DNA of 64,000 nucleotides from Isoetes taiwanensis. Lineage: Eukaryota > Streptophyta > Lycopodiopsida > Isoetales > Isoetaceae. The translations under genes and the position numbers were made by a program. The notes beneath the pieces are model-generated. The model had not been told where the DNA came from. It saw nothing but the letters and a program-made list of their open reading frames with translations, and searched no databases. Of the stretch, positions 12,381-24,350 are shown in pieces. Where the stretch lies: positions 1-64,000 of the forward strand of contig JAJEKV010000562.1 in the NCBI GenBank assembly GCA_021234155.1, given 5' to 3'. The first letter of the stretch is position 1, and each line of letters begins with the position of its first letter.

Positions 12381-12905
12381 ATGCCTTTATCTAATCTAAA
12401 CATATACGATGCATTCTACCATTTTCTGTGCCGCCGATTTCATAAGCGCTTGCCACATATTGCACCACATTTTTTTCTCTCCGGCCTTTTGTATACAGCT
12501 CCCTCCCCTTGACATCTGTCCATAACCATTTATTTGTGCAAAGTGGAACTGCCATGAGCACTTCAAGATTGATTCTTCAGGACTGGAGTTCACTTTGCCG
12601 GCTGGTGACACAATGGCGACTCACTGCATCAAATATCTTCTGGCTAAAAAAGCCAGAGCAAGCAAAAATCACAGTAGACAGCAACTTGTGATACAATCCG
12701 ACATCCTGTAGCTACTTCTACACCAATTCCAACACCTGCAACAGATTGAAATCTAATCTGGAGGACTCCTACAGCTCTTCCTGAGCAAATTCCGCTCATG
12801 GCAGACAGATCTGTGTTGTGTTCAAAAATTGAAACCCCTACATGATTCAATAACATTTGCAAGTTTCGGCAGCAACTCCAGTCTCTATCACAACAAGAAA
12901 AGGGT

Positions 12906-13352
12906 CATTTAGCGACGTCTATAGCGACGACGCCCCGGCGACGCCCGACGGCTGCCGCACGACGCCGCGACAGACGCCGCTGCGCATATCGCCGCATGAG
13001 ACGCCGGGCAGACGCCGCCAGACGCGACATAGACGTGATTAATACTGCCGCGATGCGACGCGACACGGGAAATATACACGGAATATACACGCGGAACATC
13101 AACAAAATCCACGCGCAGCCGTAAAGCCACGCGGTATACGCCGCGATGCGACGGACACGCGGGAACGTATTACGCGGAATATACACGGAATATACACGCG
13201 GAATATACACGGTAATATACACGGCGTAAAAGTTACGCGGTATATCGCCGTGATGCGACGTGACACGGAATATACACGCGGAAAATTCAAAATCCACAGA
13301 TAGAAAAGCCACGCGGCAAAAAAACGCGTGGATACGCCGTGATGCGACGGTA
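12906..13352. repeat. CpG-rich tandem repeat region
   Basis: A strongly CpG-rich block in AT-rich DNA. The marker GATGCGACG recurs at 13052, 13145, 13252 and 13341, so the unit is about 90-107 bases. Each unit also carries several copies of GGAATATACAC and ACGCGG. The left border reads GGGTCATTTAGCGACG followed by repeated GACGCC/GCGACG. Arrays of short subterminal repeats of this sort are typical of CACTA/EnSpm or Mutator-like transposon ends; that reading is inference. Apparent open frames across it are repeat artefacts. Confidence 0.65.
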
Positions 13353-13403
13353 GGGGAAAAAAAAAAAAAAAATATATTTATATAAAAAATATAAATATAA
13401 AAA

Positions 13404-13533
13404 TATTTTTAAATAATCACAAAAGTGTTTTTATATTTATATTTTTAAATAGTCACAAAATTATTTTTATATTTATATTTTTAAATAATCACAAAAGTGA
13501 ATTGTATTTATATTTTTAAATAATCACAAAAGA
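13404..13533. repeat. AT-rich 36-bp tandem repeat
   Basis: Four copies of a unit built on ATTTTTAAATAATCACAAAA start near 13404, 13441, 13477 and 13512, a period of 35-37 bases. It follows directly on the CpG-rich array and a 16-A run. Confidence 0.75.
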
Positions 13534-13559
13534 CTCGTTAAGAGGAGTATCCACCCCTT

Positions 13560-14349
13560 TAGCCTAGAGCTAATCTGCCGATTCAGTGGAGTAGTCATCC
13601 GAGTAATGAGTTTGATGACGCCGAACCGCCGTACCGCGACGGGTTGCGATTGGATGGCTCTCCAGCAATGTTTGCAGATCCCTCGCCGACCCCGCGCCCC
13701 ATGTCATGATCTAGACCTTCATTCATATCCGCCACTGCTTCCTATAAAAACCAAAAGAATATGGCATTAATGTAGTTCATAGAATTATAATAATTTTCTA
13801 CAACGCACTCCCCTCGCATTCCCGCCAAGGGGACAGCCTCGTCAGATAACTGCTGATACAGATAAACAAATTTCCACGCCCGTGGCTACTTGTAATGCGT
13901 CGCTTGTTAGGGGAAACCCGTGATAGATGTTCCTATGACAATATAACGAGTATTAGCTAGTGAGATTTAAAGTTCTTATTAAAATTAATGTGAACTAATA
14001 TAGCTCTTACGAATCTATAGAGAAACCCTTTTCGACCGCCGGAGCCCAAATGAGACGGCTTTCGCTCACTTTTAGTTGCTTTGTCGGTCCGAGCTCTATG
14101 TTTGTTTTCTGGATCCTTTGCACGGTCGAATGCAATCTGATTGCAAGGCACACAACATTATCACAAGTTAAAGTGAACGAATGACAAAAAAAATAAGAAA
14201 TACCTTGATATCTTCCTTGTGGAGATTAAGTGGTTTAGGGACTTTTGACCAATCGCCGAATCATCTCCCTGCTCTTTGATCGTTTCCCCTAATGCAATTT
14301 TCACCTCTGATGTCTTCGACATCCATTGTCCCGTCCGCTCACACAGCAC
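13560..14349 (-). pseudogene. Possible CACTA/EnSpm-type transposase remnant
   Basis: Minus-strand pieces at 14161-14349 (QWMSKTSEVKIALGETIKEQ), 13957-14151 (ENKHRARTDKATKSERKPSH, then GSGGRKGF) and 13600-13740 (acidic, then NRNPSRYGG). The middle piece resembles the NKxxRxK...HxxGxKSF motif of plant Ptta/En/Spm transposases. The pieces are in different frames or separated by introns. The adjacent repeat arrays fit the subterminal region of such an element. The match is by eye and weak. Confidence 0.35.
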
Positions 14350-15540
14350 AATCCATCTTCTTTTATCATCACCTTCCTTTTCAGGTGTTTATCCACCTGT
14401 CTTTTATATTATTCCACCAGTCAATGATGTAGAATATGGCATGACCATGTACCTAATAATTTTACAAGAGTGACACTAGGCATTCTGAGTAAATTATTTA
14501 TCTGAAGAATGGTAAGCTTAGTGTGGATTAGATTTGCCTAAATTGCAGGAACAAATATTTGCTCTTCCCACTTCCTCATGTGATAGGGCTGAAGGCTAAA
14601 TCCTTGATTTAGGGGCGTAGGTTCTTAAATCGTGGCTTGCCCTCCAAATTTAAACCCATATGCTGTAGGGCACCTGTGACATCCAAGCATCCTTACAAGG
14701 GCAAGCTACCAATTACGGTTTCTTAGATCACCGCATTAAGACCACTAAAGTTGGCATCCAATTCACAATTATGCCCCAGGTCAGCAAAATTACACAATTT
14801 CTCACTATTCTAGGGCATACTATAACTTGCACCATGGTTATATAGAAATGCATAAAAACTGATTGGGATTATTAGTTTTGGCTTTAGATTTTGGGACAGT
14901 TTCAAAGGTGGAAAAGAATGTTCCATATTTTTGTCTTTGGTTATCCTACCACATTTGGAAGCTCAAATTTGAAATTTCCCAAGCACGGGCATGAGCAATG
15001 CAATTACTTTAACTTTCACATGTCTAGAACTGGCATTGTTTCAACTTAACAATATTCGGTGGAGAGAAATGTTCATAGCGGCCTTGGCCACTGCGATAAA
15101 TTTCTTGTAAATATAAACAGCAAACCCATTTTGCCAACACTATACTATATACTAGAAAAAAGTGGATTTTGCTTTTTCTAATATAAGAATTGTGTAATAG
15201 CTCATGATGATATTTGTTGCTGGTCACATTTGTGGTATAAAGCTTCACTTCACTTCATTTCTTTGCCACGTCTATATGTAAAGCTAGTTGGTTCATCTAT
15301 AAATTTGCTTCTATATTTTAGGTAAATTTATGATAGTGTTGTTGAAATGGATGGTATTAAGCTTCACTTCATTTCATTTTTGCAATGTCTATACACGACG
15401 CTACTTGGACCACGTTGCTTCTACATTATAGATGCATTTATGGTGGTGTTGTTAATATGAATGATGTCAATCTTGCAAGATTGCTTTGTAAAAATGTTTT
15501 AAAAGTATTAAGTACCTATTAAATACGTAAAATATATATT
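14350..15540. other. Non-coding stretch with a 118-bp tandem duplication
   Basis: No gene recognised. A segment starting GGTATAAAGCTTCACTTCA at about 15234 is repeated, diverged, from about 15352 (GGTATTAAGCTTCACTTCAT), a period of about 118 bases. Both copies continue to a GATGNT(G)TTGTT block. Confidence 0.6.
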
Positions 15541-16369
15541 TTACATATAATATATTAAGTACATCATGTCATATTCTGAAACTAAATTACAATCTGAAAT
15601 AGTTCCCGTGACATTTAATAGAAAAGGAACTTCAAGATAGGCCAACATCCTTGAAGTGGGCTTTAGAGTTCTGTTTGACCTGCATGGAGTGTATTCCTCA
15701 ATAAGAGCAGCATTGAGCTGGCATAGGCTCATCCTCGAATTCGTGTTCAGATGGAACATCTACTCATCAAATGAGATGTGAGGGCATTGTCCATGGGACT
15801 CATCAACATCTGATTCACGATCAGAATTCTCAAAGTTCAAGTGCAGAGGGCATGTGGAAGTAATGCTAGTATTTTGGCCGACGCTAATCTCATGCTCATG
15901 ACATACAACACTCCTCCTTTGAATCAATTTTTTTTTTGGGTACTAAGTACATATAACTTATAGGCCTTCGTATTATCACTGTAACCTACAAACATGCATT
16001 GAATTGAATCGCTTTTACAGACATCTTACCAATTTTCCCTCTCTGCTTTGGATAAATGTGCATATGCAATAAAATCAAAGATCTTGAATCCTTCCACATA
16101 ATGTTTCTTTCGAGTCCAAGCCTTCTCAGGAACACAGTTGGCCACTGCTTTGGTGGGGACTCTGTTAATAACAAATATTGCTATATTGACAACTTCAACC
16201 CAATATATGTAAGCAATGTTCTTTGGGAGAGGCATAGATCTTGCACTTTCCAAAATAGTTCAATTTTTGCATTCAACAGTGCCACTTTCCTGATGTTCAT
16301 GAGCGATGAAAATTTTGTGATGAATGCCACAAGTGTCCAAGAAATTTGCAAAAGCTTTACTTATGAATT
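15541..16369 (-). pseudogene. Ty1/copia integrase C-terminal half and linker (nested-element left part)
   Basis: Minus-strand copia integrase. The segment next to the gypsy LTR reads FISKAFANFLDTCGIHHKIF then HEHQESGTVECKN, the integrase-core end. It is followed by YIYWVEVVNIAIFVINRVPT and the AW(T)RKKH block, then CMFVGYSDNTKAYKLYV and an acidic linker with CRSNRTLKPTSRM. Several frameshifts and stops are present. Reverse transcriptase should follow toward lower coordinates but is absent, so the element is 3'-truncated. The integrase 5' half continues at 24351 on the other side of the inserted gypsy element. Confidence 0.75.
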
Positions 16370-18341
16370 TGTGACGGCCCCCATAAAGTATATGACGCCC
16401 CCGTAGTCTATGGGAAATCCCCCATCCAGCATCGTCTGCTACTCCTCTATCTGCCCCGTTCTCGAAATGGCCAGGATGCGGATATGGAAACACAGAGGTG
16501 TCTAGCGCGCTCGTCCCTTATGGGCTCCTATAACAGCGGAAGCATAGTACAAGGTCAGCACTAGGCAAAACAACCCAACATAATCAACTACCACGAAGGG
16601 TAGCACATCCATCCATCTATAGATCCATCATAGATATCAACATATCGTAAAACATATAAGCTTCTACCCAGGCTCCGACTCATAGGGAAGGTAGACTGAC
16701 GGCTGGGCCTCAAGATAGAGCAGACTGAGGTATAACAATGGTGGGGCTGGCTATAAACAATGGCTAGGAATTTGATTTTGCCACAAGGATTCAACATTTA
16801 TTTGCCACATATCGGTTTTTTCCACATCGGTTTTTGCCAAGACATTGCCACAATGATTTTTGGAGCAAGGATATGCCATAGCTATTTGCCACGACTATCT
16901 ACTATGATTTGGAGTGGTCGTCCACTTGAATGATTGGAAGCGTTGGGGCTGCATTCGAGAGTTAGATTGGAGCAAGGATCTGCCACAGCTATCTGGGCAC
17001 AGTTATTTGCCACAACGATTTTTGGGTCAAGGACCTGTTTTAGCTATCTACCACACCGATTTTCTGGAGCAAGGGTTTTTTCACAGGGATTTGCAAGGTC
17101 GTTGCACTAATCTTGCAAGCAAAAACATACTCCATCCACCCCTCCTGTGTATACTTTGCAGATGGGCTAAATTAGGCTTTGACGTGACTATAACCTGTCG
17201 GAGACGTAGTCTCATGGTGTCACCCAAGAAGACTACTCTGAGTTGCATCTCCTCAGTCCGAGGTAGGAAGGGTTGCATCTTTCCTTCCTGGAGAATAGTG
17301 GTTCTATGGGCAGCTAGAGGATCGTGGCGATACACGTCTGTACCGGACTGAACTCTCCAAAATAAGAGCCAGGCCAATACCTGCAACTCTTGAGAATCAG
17401 GGTTATACCATTGAGCCAGGAAGTGTCGGACCCATACCCGACACACAAGAAGTGACCGACTATAAGCCTAGCCTGCTATGAATCCCCAGTATTTGTGCTC
17501 AGCAGGGACCTCCTTCCACTTTTGGTGCTCAGACACTCCATCACCTCTGTTGTCTGGTGGGCTCTATGCACAGGCCACATATAATAGGAACTAAAGGGTC
17601 TAAACTAGAAGCATCATCTAAACAAGACTACTAGGTCTCTACCCCCCATCCCAATACAAGGGGTGCAAACATGATCAACCAACATCATATATCCACATAG
17701 CATGATAAATAATGAGAATAACATATAATCCTAATCACATGCATCTAACTTACAGTTAGGGTTTATTGATTAGGGTTCGAGATCCAAACTGACGGTTCTA
17801 AAATGGCTCTACTAGAGATATGAAGTGCTATCTCATCTGCAATCCTAACTTTCACATGATCTATCAAGGAATCTACTCCAAATACCTGCTCCAGAGGAAC
17901 TTCCATCCCCTTTCGACGTCTGCATCACGCTGCAAGCGGTTCAAAGTAGCTCCCACTCCTTCTGACGCATACATGCTTCTGGGGCTGCTGAGCTATGTTG
18001 TGTTCCATCAGACGATTCTCAAAACAGAGTTTCGAGCGCCAATAGGATTCCAAGAGAGTAGGAGCCAAAAAGTGGTTTGGGGTGAGGGCTAGGCCATAAA
18101 TATGTTAGGTTTCTATGTCATGACACGTGGCTCCACTAAGGTACGACGTGTGGTGGGTTGCCCAATAGAATGGGGCCATGTAGAAATGGTTCCATCCTAA
18201 GGCTGGTAAAGTTATGTAATATAACTTGGCCATGCTCCCCTATTCACACTTGAGGTGTACAAGGCGACTATAGTAGGCTTGTATGGTGACGTGGCCTTAA
18301 AATATACGTATTTATATTGTATATTTTAGGGGAACGTCACA
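16370..18341 (-). repeat. Ty3/gypsy 3' LTR, complete
   Basis: The boundaries are TGTGACG at 16370 and CGTCACA ending at 18341, a 7-bp inverted terminal pair around 1972 bases. On the minus strand a purine tract, AAAGGAGGGAGAA (18342-18354), sits immediately before the LTR, as a polypurine tract should. It is inserted in the copia integrase. Its 18190-18335 part is repeated directly at 24205-24345. A diverged relative in opposite orientation is at 41090-41600. ORFs inside it (for example 16914-17351) are not recognisable proteins. Confidence 0.8.
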
Positions 18342-18354
18342 TTCTCCCTCCTTT
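18342..18354 (-). other. Polypurine tract of the gypsy element
   Basis: Read on the minus strand, a 13-base purine run abuts the TGTGACG start of the 3' LTR. This is the expected priming site for plus-strand DNA synthesis. Confidence 0.6.
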
Positions 18355-18540
18355 AGCATAATGATGTCCTAAGTATATGGTAAGGTGATGAACTTGCATC
18401 AACTTTACAAAATACAATAACAAGGAATATAGTCATAAGACTCTATTGAAATGATCAACTTCCAATACTTACTTATAATGATAATTGTAAAGCTATACTT
18501 ACACACATATACAAAATTGCATAGCCTTAATGTTTATCAT

Positions 18541-18590
18541 TAAAGAATAGAATAGAATAGAGTTTTTATTGTCCACGGAGACCAAGGTAA
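18541..18590 (-). repeat. Very short LINE 3' end (family with microsatellite tails)
   Basis: On the minus strand this reads TTGGTCTCCGTGGACAATAA then a (TTCTA)n tail at 18545-18561. It matches the terminal ~45 bases of the LINE at 39726-40985, then diverges. It is probably a severely 5'-truncated insertion in the gypsy interior. Confidence 0.55.
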
Positions 18591-18990
18591 CACATAATAT
18601 CATAACAACCAGTTTTTATAATTTACACAACTTATAACTCCTATTCTTCTCATAATGAGCTCCCTCCCGATGCTCCTCTTTTACTGGCCTGCAATGGATA
18701 GCACATTATGTTAGTTTAGTTGGGACCACCCCCCTAATTATCTCCTTGAGCCAAACTACCAGCTCAAGACTACCTCTATTACTTGCACCCGATCATGGCC
18801 CATAGGATTTGAGCTTAAGGATTGTTTAAGACGATCCTATCATCACCCATGATCACGTGCTATTTTGCACATGATCCCCTCAATCATGCACACCCCCAGT
18901 GCATCATGCCCTTGAAGGTTTGAGCTAGGGAACATACCAGATGATCCCATCATCGCCCATGATTACGCTGACCTCTTCATGACTCCCCTA

Positions 18991-20056
18991 TGGTCATGCA
19001 CATATGTCGTGCATCGTGGCATAGAGAACATCCTAATGAGTCTCTATCTGATATGATTCCTCTAGGCTTCCCATGCAATCAAAAGGTTTCCTTGGCAAAA
19101 AGCAAAACTATATCTAGAGCTGTATCTGTAGTTTTGCATGGCAGTAAAACATACTTACCGTCTCCCACTTGGCATCTGGCACCACCAAAGGTTCACGAGC
19201 CCCCAAAATTCGAAGTTGCTCTGCTTTCATCTGCTGATGACATGACACTCCGAATATATTTGGCGACGCCCTTCTTCATGCCAGACCAAAAGTAACTACT
19301 TCTTATCTTGAAGTAACTTTTCATGAATCCTGCATGGCCGGCTATTGGGCTATTATGAGTATCATGGAGGATTAACTTCCTTACTCCCGATGTTTTTGGC
19401 ACAAAGCTTATCCTTATAATATAAAAGATTGCCTTCCTTTTTAAATTTCTTATAGGCCTCACTTTCTGTATCTGACCTTGCTTTCTTGTAAAGACTAGCC
19501 CATACTGCCTTAAATTCTTCACTAGAGGGAATAGCCTCCTCAATCTTCTTGTCAAACTCACTTGACAAGGTCAATATGGCATTGCAGTGCACTCTAGTCT
19601 CCAATGATCGGTGAGAAAGTGCGTCGGCAACTATGTTTAACTTCCCTAGCTTATATGTTATCTCAAAATCTTACTCTTCCAGAAATTCCATCCAATGTCT
19701 TTGCCTCAAATTGAGGAGTGGTTGCGTAAAGATAGACTGGAGGCTTTGGTGGTCAGTATCTAACTGAAAGTTCCTACCAAGAAATAGTGCCTCCAAATAC
19801 GAAGGGCTCTGACGACGGCTAGAAACTCCTGGTCATGAGTGGAGTAGCGTTGCTCAGCATAGTTCATCTTTTTGTAGTCGTAAGCTACAACTCTGTCTTC
19901 CTGCATGAGCACTCCCTCGGTTGCTATCATGCTTGCATTTATTGCCACTAGCTTATCTTTCTCTGGGTCTGGTAATATTAACACCGGTGATGTTATCAAG
20001 GCTTCCTTGAGCTTGTCAAAGGAAGCTGAACGTTCTTAATCAATGACCAATCCAGT
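18991..20056 (-). pseudogene. Ty3/gypsy pol: RNase H and integrase N-terminal part
   Basis: Minus-strand gypsy pol downstream of the 555-bp insert. RNase H-like segment: LITSPVLILPDPEKDKLVAI, then YAEQRYSTHDQEFLAVVRAL and W(R)HYFLVGTFS. Linker 19362-19604. Integrase zinc-binding region: HDTHNSPIAGHAGFMKSYFK then YFWSGMKKGVAKYI, then a decayed CxxC part and VPDAKWETVSM in another frame. The integrase core is missing after about 19090. Multiple frameshifts; inactive. Confidence 0.8.
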
Positions 20057-20611
20057 CATTAGAGGTAATTTGAGATCTCATTTTGTCCCATTAAGGGATG
20101 CTTAAAAAGCCACATCAGCTTTTTAAACTGTCCAATAAGAGAAGAGCTCCAGTGTATTTTATTCCAGTATTATGTGGCAGCAGTAATTAATGCAGTTCCA
20201 ACTAACTTTTGCAGTGTCGTCTTTCTACTATAACTTTTGATCAAAAACTCCGATTCGAACACTATTTGTGGCAATGGATTCGTCTCCTCAAGATCTTTCT
20301 AATGACAACCCATTGTTATATCTTTTGGGATGTAAATATATAAGAAAAGAGCAAAAAACCATATTTTTTAAGGTTAACACATATGGCTTGTATTGAAATA
20401 CATCATAACCATATATCACTTGAAAGATCTTTTCATTCTGCATCTAATGCAACAAACGCCGCAGCATTTTCATGAGTAGATCAAAAGTTATAGGGAAAAA
20501 ACGACAACAATGAAGTTGTTAATGCTGCATTAATTGCAGTTTGATGTAGAGTACTCATTCTATTGGAGGATTCTTATGGGGACAAAAGGAGATCTCAAAT
20601 TACCTCTAATG
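20057..20611. mobile_element. 555-bp terminal-inverted-repeat element (MITE), copy 1
   Basis: The element has 23-bp perfect terminal inverted repeats starting CATTAGAGGTAATTTGAG, extended imperfectly by a TTTTGTCCC block. It carries no coding sequence. It interrupts gypsy pol between the RT tail (ending KKIKA) and RNase H. No convincing target-site duplication is visible: the left flank is TCCAGT and the right flank is CTTTGA. Copy 2 is at 27987-28541 in the same orientation. Superfamily unassigned. Confidence 0.85.
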
Positions 20612-21280
20612 CTTTGATTTTCTTATGCTTAGTGAGGTCTGAGAGGGGGGCTGCCAACTTAGCAAAGTCCTTCACGAACTTCTTATAATAGAGAAGTACA
20701 TAAGCTGATACCACATGGCCTAGGTACTCTACCTTTGGTGTTGCTAGATGATACTTCAAAAGCTTGCCAATAAGTGGCATTGTCTTAAATTCTCCAAGAC
20801 TCTCTAAATGGACTGTATGCTCCTCCATTGATTTGCTGTAGATCATGATGTCATCAAAGAAAAACATTGATGATGAACTCATCTAATAAATCTTTGAAGA
20901 TGTCATTCTTCAAGCATGTAAAAGCCACTGGAGCATTCAAATGACCAAGGGGCATTACTGTGAACTCATAGTGCCCATACCGTGTTCTGAAGCGATCTTA
21001 TGGATATCTTTTTCCTCGATCCTTATTTGATGATAGCCCAACTTTAAGTCGATTTTGTAAAAGAATCTTGCTCCTTGGAGCTGATCTATTACGTCATCTG
21101 CTTGTTGAGTTGTCAATGGTTGATATACATCTTCCAACGTAACTTGGCACCGATGCTTCACTTTGCTCTATTTAAGGTTGATGTCGAACTTGACTCTTGT
21201 TCCTTTGATGCTGCTAGTTATCCAGCTAATTACTGACCTAGATTTAGACTTAAGAGTCTTGCTCTTGAAGATATCTGCCA
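20612..21280 (-). pseudogene. Ty3/gypsy pol: reverse transcriptase
   Basis: Minus-strand RT fragments. 20955-21161 has LTTQQADDVIDQLQGARFFY then KIDLKLGYHQIRI, the palm motif A region. 20595-20882 has [20 protein letters not shown], the catalytic box with FFDD instead of YxDD, then LLKYHLATPKVEYLGHVVSA and FAKLAAPLSDLTKHKKIKA. The part between the two ORFs is out of frame. RT is in the correct order with RNase H and integrase for Ty3/gypsy. Confidence 0.85.
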
Positions 21281-23525
21281 TCTAGGAGGTGCAAGGTCAC
21301 AAATTAAAGAATTATTTACGTAAATCCTATGGCCACAAGGTTTTGTCGATATGACATTTCTTTTGGACATAAAAGACTATGTGCTTAAATAATTATTCTT
21401 AAAATTGGTCTAATCTACACTCTACAATCTCTCTTTTTAATTATTACCGTCTTGAAATACTCCCGTCAATGAGTTTATGCCATCTAAGAAGTTGGCCAGA
21501 CTTGTTATATTGCTTCTCTTCAATAGGTCAGATTATTCCTTATATTGTAGAGGTACTTGTCATATACATGGTCAACGGTTATCCTATAAAAGAAGTTGCT
21601 TAACAAGGTGATCAAGCTCACGAAGAGGTTCCAATATGTTGGAAATCTGTCAATAGCTGTGTATAATTTTAATTACTCCATACGTTCTTCTTCCCAATCC
21701 TTGAAGCTTTGCTCAATTCTTGGGTCCATCATTTCCAAAAAAAAAGGGAGAACAAAAATCTACGCGGAATTTCGTCCCAATTCCATCACGGATGTTAATC
21801 ATCCATAAGTCTAAGATATTCAGTTATCTGATAGGTTTTCTAGCTTGCTAAAAGCTGTTCTACTCGTTAGTCCATCGCAAGTCGATGTTCCACAATTTTG
21901 TTGAAAAATCTAATCTCCTTGGAGTATCATTCATGTGCCCTGGTCTTTTGTCGAACATATTCTGACTATGCTTGTCTTCAATGTTGATGTTGACTTCCTT
22001 TTAATTAAAGGTGCCCACATTAGTGGACTTGATGATGTAGTGGGCTCTGGCCGTACTCCTATTCCTGAGCTGCCAGTCCTCGCTGGCTTGTAATTCCTTC
22101 TTAGTCAAAGCATCTTTGCTTGACGTCTATATCCGATACTTCCATCGGTCTGTATGACTAAGATGGTTGCCCTTCCTAGGAGATATGTCCAGTCTCATCT
22201 TTTAGATACTCTTGATGTAACTAATCGATGAAGTCATCTACTTGTTGGTGACGCAGCTGTGACAATAGTCATGGATGTGGGGCTCTTTCTCGAGACAATA
22301 TGGCACTCAAAGAATATCCTTGACTAGAAGATGTTCCTCCCTTAATGTGGCCAATGGCGTAAGTGCCTTGATGTCTATTGGCTATTGAATAGCTCTTCTT
22401 GGCAACTCATGTGTCTATTCTTGATGTTTCAATCGTCCTTTCTATAGTCTCCTCATTGTTTATGTTTGGGTTTCTTTGTACACCATCTTGACCTTAGATT
22501 TGCTGCAGTTCCTCCATAAGGTTGCCCTCTGCTTTCAAATTCCTCGATGTTGTCGAGTGGTTCCCATGTTGAGAGCTTGAGGAATTGCAATGAAGGTTCC
22601 TCTAACCTATTTGATTGCCCTAAAGTGCACGGAGCAACAAGTAATTACTTATGTCTACTGACTCTACCATTCTTATATTTGTGCCTTGTATCTAATCTAA
22701 GCCCAATGAACATCCCAACATTTGACACATCACTAAGAGCTAAAAAGGGTAGTTCTCTACTGTTATGGGGTGAAAGAGACTTGTGTTTATAGGTATACTT
22801 AGTGTATTGGGCTAAAATACCTAGGCAGAATGAATTCCTAAACAATTATCTCTAATGTCAAAGGTAGGGCGAAAGACACTTGATGAAGGTGCATCTATAG
22901 CATGCGTTGGTGTGTCATACCAACGTGCGACACAATTTCTAAGGCCCTGGCAACTGGCTAGGTTACTACAGAAAAAAGTTTAATTATGCTACATTGCGTA
23001 GACAAGAAGACACTTAGCAAGACAAGAGCGACAACTAAGCTAAGATGAATGTAGATGCGGTCTCTATCTAGCTTAAGGGCCTTGGTTCTAATTCTAAAGA
23101 GCTTGGATTTTTACTCAAAACTCTATGATTCTGGTTATCCGTGCATTTTGATGTTCCGAGACTCTCGGAACCTGCATCGGCCCAGAGAGACCAAATTGTA
23201 GTCAATTGAAGGCATCTTAAAGCTTTTTGTAATATTTCAAGTTATTACCTTTGACATTAATATCCCCAGAACTACTTTAGCATTTTATCTTTTGACCTTA
23301 TGCCGGATTAGCTCTAGTTTTGTCCAACTCCAATTACTCCGCGCGAAAGCCCTTTTCGAGGCTCTTGGGAACGCATTTGATGCGCAGTGGCTGGAAATTG
23401 GCTTCTTCTTGCCAAAAAATGGTCGATTTGACTGTTCTAAGTTATTAATTTATATTTAGTCCAAATTAGTCCAAATTAGTCTATCTATCATTTTGAGTCA
23501 GCAGATTAGTGCACTGTTGGAAGTG
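21281..23525 (-). other. Decayed gypsy interior (protease/gag region), no clear domain
   Basis: This lies between the gypsy RT and the probable gag piece. Frames are short and broken and no CCHC or protease motif was found by eye. It is treated as the eroded interior of the same gypsy element. Confidence 0.35.
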
Positions 23526-23960
23526 TCAGATCTCCCGATGCTTGGAATTTAACCCATGGCAGGCCCTTTCTAGTGCATCGGGTCGAGGCAGTGGAGGCTT
23601 GATATTCGACTTTGGTTGGCCACCCTTGACGATCCTCGGCATTCTCTGCTTGCAATACTCGTAATTATATTGGATCCATCGACGGAGATAAATCTTGTAC
23701 GCTGCCTTCTTCTTCTCGTACTCAATGTCTTGCTTCAGCTTAAACAGCTTCTCACTCGTCTTGTACTTCTTGGCTGTCTTCTTGGATGGCTTGGGCCGCA
23801 CTGGATATAGTGGCCGAGTGTAAGGCTCCATCTATTCTTCAGCTTCCTCCTCCTCTTCTTCTTCTTCAGCCTCTTGCTCCTCTTGATGTGGTTCTTCCTC
23901 CTCGGACTCGTCTTCCTTCGGTTCGTCTAGTTGTTGTTCTCTGATAACCACGCTCTCCCT
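23526..23960 (-). pseudogene. Basic and acidic low-complexity ORF, probable gypsy gag remnant
   Basis: The open frame 23526-23831 encodes 101 residues rich in Lys, Tyr and Arg (EYEKKKAAYKIYLRRWIQYN). Upstream, in frame with a stop between, comes a long Glu/Asp-rich tract from GA-rich DNA (23835-23940). No zinc knuckle is visible. Its position at the 5' side of gypsy pol suggests gag, but it could be from another element. Confidence 0.35.
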
Positions 23961-24204
23961 CCATCGATCTTTACGCCTCTTTGTTCGCTTCTCCCTTGCC
24001 TACCTCTTTTCCTCCCTTTCGGCTACTTGCTTGCCCTTCCTTTTCTCTCGCATTGCTTGCTCCTCTTGCTGCTCTGCCTGCTGCTGGGGGTTATTCCTGC
24101 TGCCGAGATTGCTCCTGCTGCTTGTTCCTCACCTTTAGAAGCAGACCCTACAATCTCCATCCCGAGCCTTGTGATGCTTCACCTTAAAGTGTTAGGCCAT
24201 TGCT

Positions 24205-24345
24205 TTTCCATCCTAAGGTTGGCAAAGTTATGTAATATAACTTGGCCATGCTCCCCTATTCACACTTGAGGTGTACAAGGTTACTATAGTAGACTTGTAT
24301 GGTGAAGTACCCTTATTATATACATATTTATACCATATTTTAGAG
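24205..24345 (-). repeat. Truncated 5' LTR of the gypsy element
   Basis: About 140 bases match 18190-18335 in direct orientation, beginning TTCCATCCTAAGG and including CACTTGAGGTGTACAAGG. The copy diverges before the final CGTCACA and lacks the remaining ~1.8 kb, so most of this LTR has been deleted. It marks the right border of the gypsy insertion in the copia element. Confidence 0.7.
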
Positions 24346-24350
24346 GATCA

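Noticed and set aside
12857-13312. Several overlapping ORFs rich in Arg, Tyr and Ile
   Set aside because: They are translations of the CpG-rich tandem repeat in different frames and have no independent coding signal.
16914-17446. Overlapping 145- and 121-codon ORFs in the gypsy LTR
   Set aside because: They lie on opposite strands inside a defined LTR and match no family; probably chance.
23835-23940. Very acidic Glu-rich reading on the minus strand
   Set aside because: It comes from a GA-rich low-complexity tract and is not evidence of a separate gene.
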